The notes below the pieces were generated by a model, which worked only from the letters and a program-made list of their open reading frames with translations, was not told the DNA's origin and did not search any database. This document shows positions 19,995 through 25,393 of a stretch of DNA of 25,393 nt, piece after piece. Where the stretch lies: NCBI GenBank assembly GCA_027604005.1, contig JADGJT010000334.1, forward strand, positions 1-25,393. The letters run 5' to 3'. Made by a program: the position numbers and the translations under genes. Origin of the DNA: Dinochytrium kinnereticum. Its lineage: Eukaryota; Chytridiomycota; Chytridiomycetes; Chytridiales; Chytridiaceae. Within the stretch, counting starts at the first letter, position 1, and every line of letters begins with the position of its first letter.

Positions 19995-22900
19995 CTACTT
20001 GCAGATCGCCTTATGAATCTTCCAGTCATTCCTCTGGCAAGTCTGCGAGCAATAACTGACACTCTTGCATCGTCCGCATCGCATCACCTCCCCAACCTTC
20101 CCGCATGCAAAACATCCAGCAACAGGCTTCTCACCACCATCCCCCGTCTTCTTCCTCTCCCCACCACCATCACGACCACCATCAACCACTCTGCTCGCCA
20201 AGGCCGAAGCAGCAGCAACCCGGTCCTGCATGGACAAAGTCGACGACCGTCCCCCAAGCCCAGCCATGGACTTTTCAACAAGTTTAGCAAGCCCACCATT
20301 AGAGAACTCCAAAAAGCTCGGCGAAAACATGAGCGACACTGCAGCCCTTGAAGCGACCTTCTCAAATGGTTTCCAGAGCGCGACCTTTCCCATCGCATCG
20401 GTCGACCTCCCATGAGAGCAAGAGCAGATGGGTGACACCCCAGTCTGATAGGAGAGCGGGATCTTCCTCTTCTCCTTGTACTCGCACCGATCCAGATGGG
20501 ACCAGGTGCGACACCGTTCAACAAAGACAGGGAAGAGCTCTTTCCATGCTTTCACCTCTTCACCTCTCGTCACAACCCTCATCATTGAGCCAGACTGATG
20601 AAGGGCCGCGATCGCCGTCTGGTGCTTCATGATCAGCGGAACCGTCAAAGGCAGAACGCAAGCATCCAACACAAACGTCCCAGCAGCCACATCCAATCGA
20701 ACCCCCGACACAAACAAGATCGCGTAGACCCCATTCTCATCAGGATTGTCCAACGCAAAAAGTGAGGTCTGCAACCCATCATCCCCAATGCCAAGGTACC
20801 TAGCAAACAAATGAGCGATGGACTCCTTGACGTCCACAAACACGTCCGTCCCACTGTAATCATCAAAATCAAGGCTCTTCATGGCTCGCTCCCGCTCCGT
20901 GAACGCCATGTTCAGATGCGCCGACACGTGGGACAGTTTTTCTCGAGCGCTTCGGAGGAGAGGTCGGATGCCCGTTTTAGCTTGATCAGGGGATGTGCCC
21001 CAGATTTGCAACAGGGGAAGGCGGTCCAGGTTCACTCGGTGAATGTTCCAGGGGGAAGGGAAGACGCGGGGGTTGCTGCCGGCGGTTTTTAAAAGGACCA
21101 GTGGGAAACGCGAGTGAGCGGGGAAGCCGCCTGCGAGTTTGTGACCGGCAACGGGGACGAGGACCTTTAGGTATTTTCAAATGTTTTTTTTTGTTTTTGT
21201 TTTTTTTTTCAAGCCAATCAAGGTGTTAGGAACACGGCATGCCGAGAGAGAAATGAGAAACACGGAATCAGACCCGCAGTGAGAGAGATGCCTTCGTAAT
21301 AGACCAAAAAAAAATAAAAAAATAGCGCAAGCAAAGAAGGGGAATAGAGTTCATCGCAACCAAAAAAAAAAAAAAAAAAAATGCACCGCCGCAAAAGACA
21401 AAGAAAAAACTCACCTCAACATACCCCGACTTCCTCGCGATCCTCAACTTGGCGCACCCCCCATCAACAGGGTAAGGAAAGGCAACCATCACCACCCCCT
21501 CCCTCCACCCCTCCAACAAAACCTCAACACAACAAGGCGTCCCAACCTGCCGCACCCTAACAACCCCACCCGCAGCCAACCACCCCCTCACATCCCCACC
21601 AAACTCAATCTTGACGCCCAAGAAAACAACCTTCCTGGCCTCAGAGTCCAAGACAACCGACACAGGGTTCACGGTGACCTCCCGCGGAGTCTCAACTTTC
21701 TTCACAAAAGACGTGATGGAGGTCGCCTGCTTCAAAGGGATCGAGGGGGAGGTCACAAACGCTTTTGAGGCTCTCATGATCTTCCCAATCTGTCCTCGGC
21801 ATCCCGGTCGCTCTCGTGAGATGATCACGCTGCGTTTATCAGCAAACGTTGTATCAAACAACCTCATGTAAGGCCCAAGAGTTTTCGCCAACGCCATCTG
21901 ACTATTCAAAGTCTGTCTGACGTTCAACGAGCACCCCATCTCCGCCTCCCTCGCCAATGTCAAGATCCAAGCGGGCACCCAGAAGCTGACGACAAGTTTC
22001 GACGTCCTCCCAGAAAACTCAAGAGGATCCAACGAAACAATGACAGAGGTCTGATCATCTCTTCCCTCAACCCGAACCTCCCCAAACACGGCCTGAATGT
22101 CCGAGAAATAATTCAACCCCAGCTGAGAGTGAAGCTCGCATTGGATGATGTGAACCCCACGTCTCGCTGCTGGGTCGTTTAGAACGGTCAGGTGTTTTCG
22201 GGGAACGATCAGGGTTATGCAGACCAGAAACGGGAGGGGTGTTGGCCAGTGACGTAGAATGTGGTCCGTGACCTTGATGGGTGACAATCGATTATCAGAA
22301 GGTCGAAGCAGATCCGCCGAGTAAAGATCCGTCATGAACAGATGAGCACACATATCCTGATAATAGTTCATCCCAAGGATAAGCGTCTTGTTCATCTCAA
22401 TCATGCTCGTCAAGTCATCAATGATGTGCAACCAATCCGCCATGAACCTCCTTCGCACAAGCTTCAAGAGCTGAACAAAACTCTTCCGAACATAATGCAC
22501 CAACGACACCCTCCTAATCACCGTCGGATCCTTCAAAAGAAGCCTCATCGTCTCCGCATCCGCAACCCCATCATCCGCAAACATGGCCAAAAAAGTGTTA
22601 TAAAGGTACGTCGCCAGCTGCCTCGCATCAATCCCCATCGGGCGATCCCCAACATCCCCATAACCCAACCCAACAGCAGCCCCATCCGCCAACCAACACC
22701 TCTTCCAAGCGATACGATCATGGTATTGCGCCGCGTATCCCTTCCTCCCCATCTGAAGCACCTGCGTGATCAGCTCGTGCGAAGTGGAGTGGGACGCGAA
22801 TCCTGACACGTAAGCAACAGGTGTGACCCCCATGATCAACGACATGGCCGAAACGTCCCCCATCATCCGTCTCCGAAACTGATCGATGGGATCCGTCGTC

Positions 22901-24611
22901 CCATCATTGACCAACGTCTCAGTGTAAAGCACCGAATCAGGAGAATGCGATAAAAGCGGCGCGGCAACCGCCAAGACATTGATCAACCCAGAATGATCCG
23001 TGAGGTTAGACGTGTCAATGACGTTAAACGTCGTCACAGGAACCTCATCAAGATTCCCATCCAGCTCAATCGCGTCAAACGAGAAGGATCCAACGTAATG
23101 CCCCGTCTCCCTCTCACCCGTCATCGCAAAATCATCCAACGCCCTGCAAAACGCTAACGACTCGGAGCACATGAACCGAACCTTCACCCCACCTCTCGCG
23201 ATCCTCCAAGCCTTGCCCCATTCCTCAAACTGCGAGAACGCAAATTCAGCAACCCTGCTAAACTTCTCCGTGCCTTTCGCCGAGGTGTCAGCGAGGTGGT
23301 CTAACCCCTTGCAGGGGATCAGAAGGGCGGCGATGTGGTAACCAAAGATGGGATCGCTCCCATAGTGAAGGTTGAAACGATCCCCTCTGAAGCAAAAGTA
23401 CATGGTCGGGTTGGGTATCGTTGAAGCTTCAGCGGTCTCTGAGTCCCTGATGAAAGCAAAGATGATTAGGAGTCAAGGAAACACTCAAGAAGGGGAAGAA
23501 GCACCGGCTTCGAAAGTTTTCAAGCACTTTTCATAAGCCCTCCCCCTTTCAAAACAAAAAAAAGGGCACTGAAGAACAAAAGAAAAAAGAGACAGTAAAG
23601 AAAAAAAAAAAAGAAAAAAAACACCCCCGCTCCTCACCAAAACGCCACCCCCTTCTCCCAAAACCTCTCATACCCCTCATGCACAAGATGCGCCCCCTCC
23701 TTAAACATTGGCCCACAAGACCTAAAAATATTAACAACATTCACATCCCTCCTCCTCTCCCCCTCCACCTCCTTCCCAAACCTCTCCCTAATCTCCCTCA
23801 ACCTCTCCCCACTCCACCCCGAGGAAGATCGATACTTGACCCAAAGCCCCTTAACCTGCTCAAACGTCTTCCTCGAGCAGAACCTCAGAAACGCGCCATG
23901 AGGGCTCTGGTTCCACTTTTCCAGGGTCTCCGCGGCGTCAAGGAGGGTGGTGAGGTGGGTGAGGAGGAGAGTGTGGGTGGGTGGGTCAATGTAGATGTGG
24001 TAGAAGAGGGACCAGATTTGACGCGTGGTTTGGGGGGTTGAGGGGGGGTTGGAGAGGAGGGACAGGAGGAGGATGTTGCGGGCTTACGGTTTGCATTTTT
24101 TTTTTTTTCATTTTATTTTTTTTGTTTGGAGGTGGGGGGGGGAGGGGGGGCGCAGGGGAAGCCGGCAGAAAGACGAGGAGTTGGGGATGTGTCGATATTT
24201 AGACTGCTATTATTCAACTTGATCGCTTTTGGTTCATACTGGGAGAAACCCCCACACCATTCAAGCTAACCCTCCCCCCGCAAAAAAAAAAAAAAAAGAA
24301 AAAGGAACTTACAAAGCACCCCCGGATCATAATCATTACAAGTCACATCCAAATCAAGTCTCGCATCTACCACACCACAAACACAGTCAAAAAAAAAAGG
24401 ATAAAAAAAAGGATAAAAACCCACCACCACCCTTCATACCCCCACCCACTACAGACCACACCGAAAACAAGATATTCCTAGGATCCCCACACCCCAACTG
24501 CAACACCCTCGCAGGATCCTCAGGCGCAAGATCCTGCAACAAGTTCACAGGCGGCACGTTCCCAAAAGCATAAAAGAATGGTTCCGGCGTCCAAACCGAT
24601 GGGTGAGCCAT
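19995..24611 (-). CDS. DUF4470 and MYND zinc-finger protein, 5 exons, 1290 aa
   Basis: Exons on the minus strand: 24611-24440, 24366-24313, 24082-23638, 23446-21415 and 21164-19995 (3873 nt, 1290 codons plus stop). GT-AG introns are 73, 230, 191 and 250 nt and carry long homopolymers. The N-terminus is DUF4470: FYAFGNVPPVNLLQDL and VLQLGCGDPRNILFS, then LDVTCNDYDPGVLSRNIL. The large exon 4 (about 678 residues) has no domain I recognise. The C-terminus is a MYND finger with the ligand series CFAC, CGRC, YCSQTC and HKAIC, ending at Lys-1290. MYND fingers bind proteins. DUF4470-MYND proteins are known from many fungi, without a settled function. The donor of exon 1 is the least certain border: several GT sites lie in GGTGTGG...GGGGTATG and I chose the one that keeps frame with the TCND motif. 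Other borders are firm. The gene is isolated from others by repeat-rich flanks. Confidence 0.9.
24102..24158. repeat. T-run and G-rich tract in intron 2 of the DUF4470-MYND gene
   Basis: A stretch of T-runs is followed by interrupted G-runs (plus strand). It makes up part of the 230-nt intron at 24083-24312, which also holds an A-run near 24283. These tracts could be assembly-sensitive. Confidence 0.75.
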
Positions 24612-24696
24612 TGGGGTTGAAATGCCAAAGTTTTGTTGAGAGTTCCCCCCGTATCCCCCTAACCCACTAGTTTGTTGTTTCTTCTTTGCCCTTTTT

Positions 24697-24748
24697 TTTG
24701 TAGGGGATGATCGCGTGGAGTTGAGGAGAGGAGAGGAGTGCCTTTTGA
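24697..24748. repeat. direct repeat A, copy 1
   Basis: A 52-bp unit starting TTTGTAGGGGATGATCGCG and ending CCTTTTGA. It matches copy 2 at 25117-25168 with three differences by my reading. The two copies are 420 bp apart. Confidence 0.85.
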
Positions 24749-24988
24749 TTTTGAAAGGTTAGGGTGAGGCCGGCATGCAGTCCTTTTTGCGTCCTCTTTT
24801 TTTTTTTTTGTTGTGGAATTTGACAAACTTCCGTTTTGGAGGTGCAGAAGGACCAAAAAGGTTGAACATTGAACGTGACGACCCAACCAAGACAAAGATA
24901 CAAACAGAAAGAACAAAAGTTGGGTAAAAGTACGCGTGAATTCCAACGTCCAGAACAACAGCAACAACAAAAAATAAATAAATAAAAA

Positions 24989-25085
24989 ATAATTCAAACC
25001 CCCTCTTCCAAATCTCTCTCAACCTCTCCCAAGAAGACCGACACTCTGCCCAAAAATCCCTTGACCTCAATAAACCAAAAAGTCC
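24989..25085 (-). pseudogene. fragment resembling exon 3 of the DUF4470-MYND gene
   Basis: Read on the minus strand this stretch gives SSWERLREIWKRGFE preceded by a piece like FWAECR. Exon 3 of the neighbouring gene has LWVKYRSSSGWSGERLREIR. The nucleotide match is also visible (for example the reverse complement of AATCTCTCTCAACCTCTCCC against AATCTCCCTCAACCTCTCCC near 23791), with a 12-nt or so gap. No intact frame surrounds it, so it is likely a broken copy of a related gene. It includes repeat B copy 1 (24989-25030). Confidence 0.55.
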
Positions 25086-25116
25086 TTTATCCTCAATAAA
25101 AGGTAGGCTGGGAAGC

Positions 25117-25168
25117 TTTGTAGGGGATGATCGCGTGGAGCTGAGGAGAGGAGAGGGTTGCCTTTTGA
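25117..25168. repeat. direct repeat A, copy 2
   Basis: Partner of the unit at 24697-24748, in the same orientation, three mismatches in 52 bp. The flanks differ. Confidence 0.85.
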
Positions 25169-25316
25169 AAAAAAAACAAAAAAAAAAAACAACCTCCCCC
25201 ACATCTCCTCCATCCATCTATTGAAATCAAAATCGCCTCACACCACCACCTCCCCCCACCAAAAAAAAACATAATAATAAAGAAAGAGAGTAACAACAAC
25301 AAAATAAAATAAAATA

Positions 25317-25358
25317 ATAATTCAAACCCCCTCTTCCAAATCTCTCTCAACCTCTCCC
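25317..25358. repeat. direct repeat B, copy 2
   Basis: This 42-bp stretch, running from ATAATTCAAACCCCC to CAACCTCTCCC, is identical to 24989-25030. The AT-rich sequence before it is also similar in both places (ACAACAACAAAA followed by AATAAA-type units). It therefore carries the same short DUF4470-gene-like piece a second time. Confidence 0.85.
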
Positions 25359-25363
25359 CAGTC

Positions 25364-25393
25364 GGCGCGGGGGGGGGGGTGGGGGGGGGTGGG
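25364..25393. repeat. G-run at the right edge
   Basis: The window ends in G-runs broken only by single T residues. It may be a natural low-complexity tract or mark a difficult point in the assembly. Confidence 0.7.

Noticed and set aside
22342..22806. 154-codon plus-strand ORF
   Set aside because: It is antisense to the long exon 4 of the DUF4470-MYND gene and has a His/Pro/Arg-rich composition typical of shadow frames.
25368..25393. telomere-like end
   Set aside because: The sequence is G-runs broken by T without a regular telomeric unit such as TTAGGG, so there is no support for a telomere.

Overview
The window looks like eukaryotic nuclear DNA from a fungus. The genes carry many short GT-AG introns (38 to about 250 nt), the spacing is compact, and the recognisable proteins are fungal-type: a Bms1 ribosome-biogenesis GTPase, threonine synthase, a DUF4470/MYND-finger protein, a kinase-like/Sel1-repeat protein and a peroxisomal medium-chain reductase. 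An early-diverging lineage such as a chytrid would fit the DUF4470-MYND and kinase-Sel1 content, but the sequence alone does not prove this.

Layout, left to right. (1) 241-4112, minus: BMS1, 12 exons that join into one 1098-codon frame. (2) 4269-4619, plus: a weak small ORF. (3) 4660-5616, minus: a single-pass membrane protein with a proline-rich tail and a C-terminal coiled coil. (4) 6298-8067, minus: intronless threonine synthase. (5) 8280-9223, minus: a decayed ankyrin-repeat gene with frameshifts and three stops. (6) 10343-13348, minus: a 929-aa protein with a low-complexity N-terminus and five CxxC pairs. (7) 13620-16464, plus: a catalytically degenerate kinase domain fused to Sel1 repeats, divergent from gene 6. 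(8) 16892-18564, plus: a ZADH2-like oxidoreductase in eight exons, ending in the peroxisomal signal SKL. (9) 18565-19994: about 1.4 kb without a solid gene, but with a perfect hairpin and several coding-like minus-strand pieces. (10) 19995-24611, minus: a 1290-aa DUF4470 plus MYND protein in five exons. (11) 24612-25393: duplicated fragments, one resembling exon 3 of gene 10, ending in a G-run.

For the five main spliced genes (BMS1, the CxxC protein, kinase-Sel1, ZADH2-like, DUF4470-MYND) I placed exon borders by reading frame, splice consensus and, where the family is known, homology. In each the exon lengths add to a multiple of three, which supports the models. The genes are mostly unrelated housekeeping and lineage-specific genes; I see no gene cluster or operon-like pathway. 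No tRNA, rRNA, CRISPR array, transposase or reverse transcriptase was recognised.
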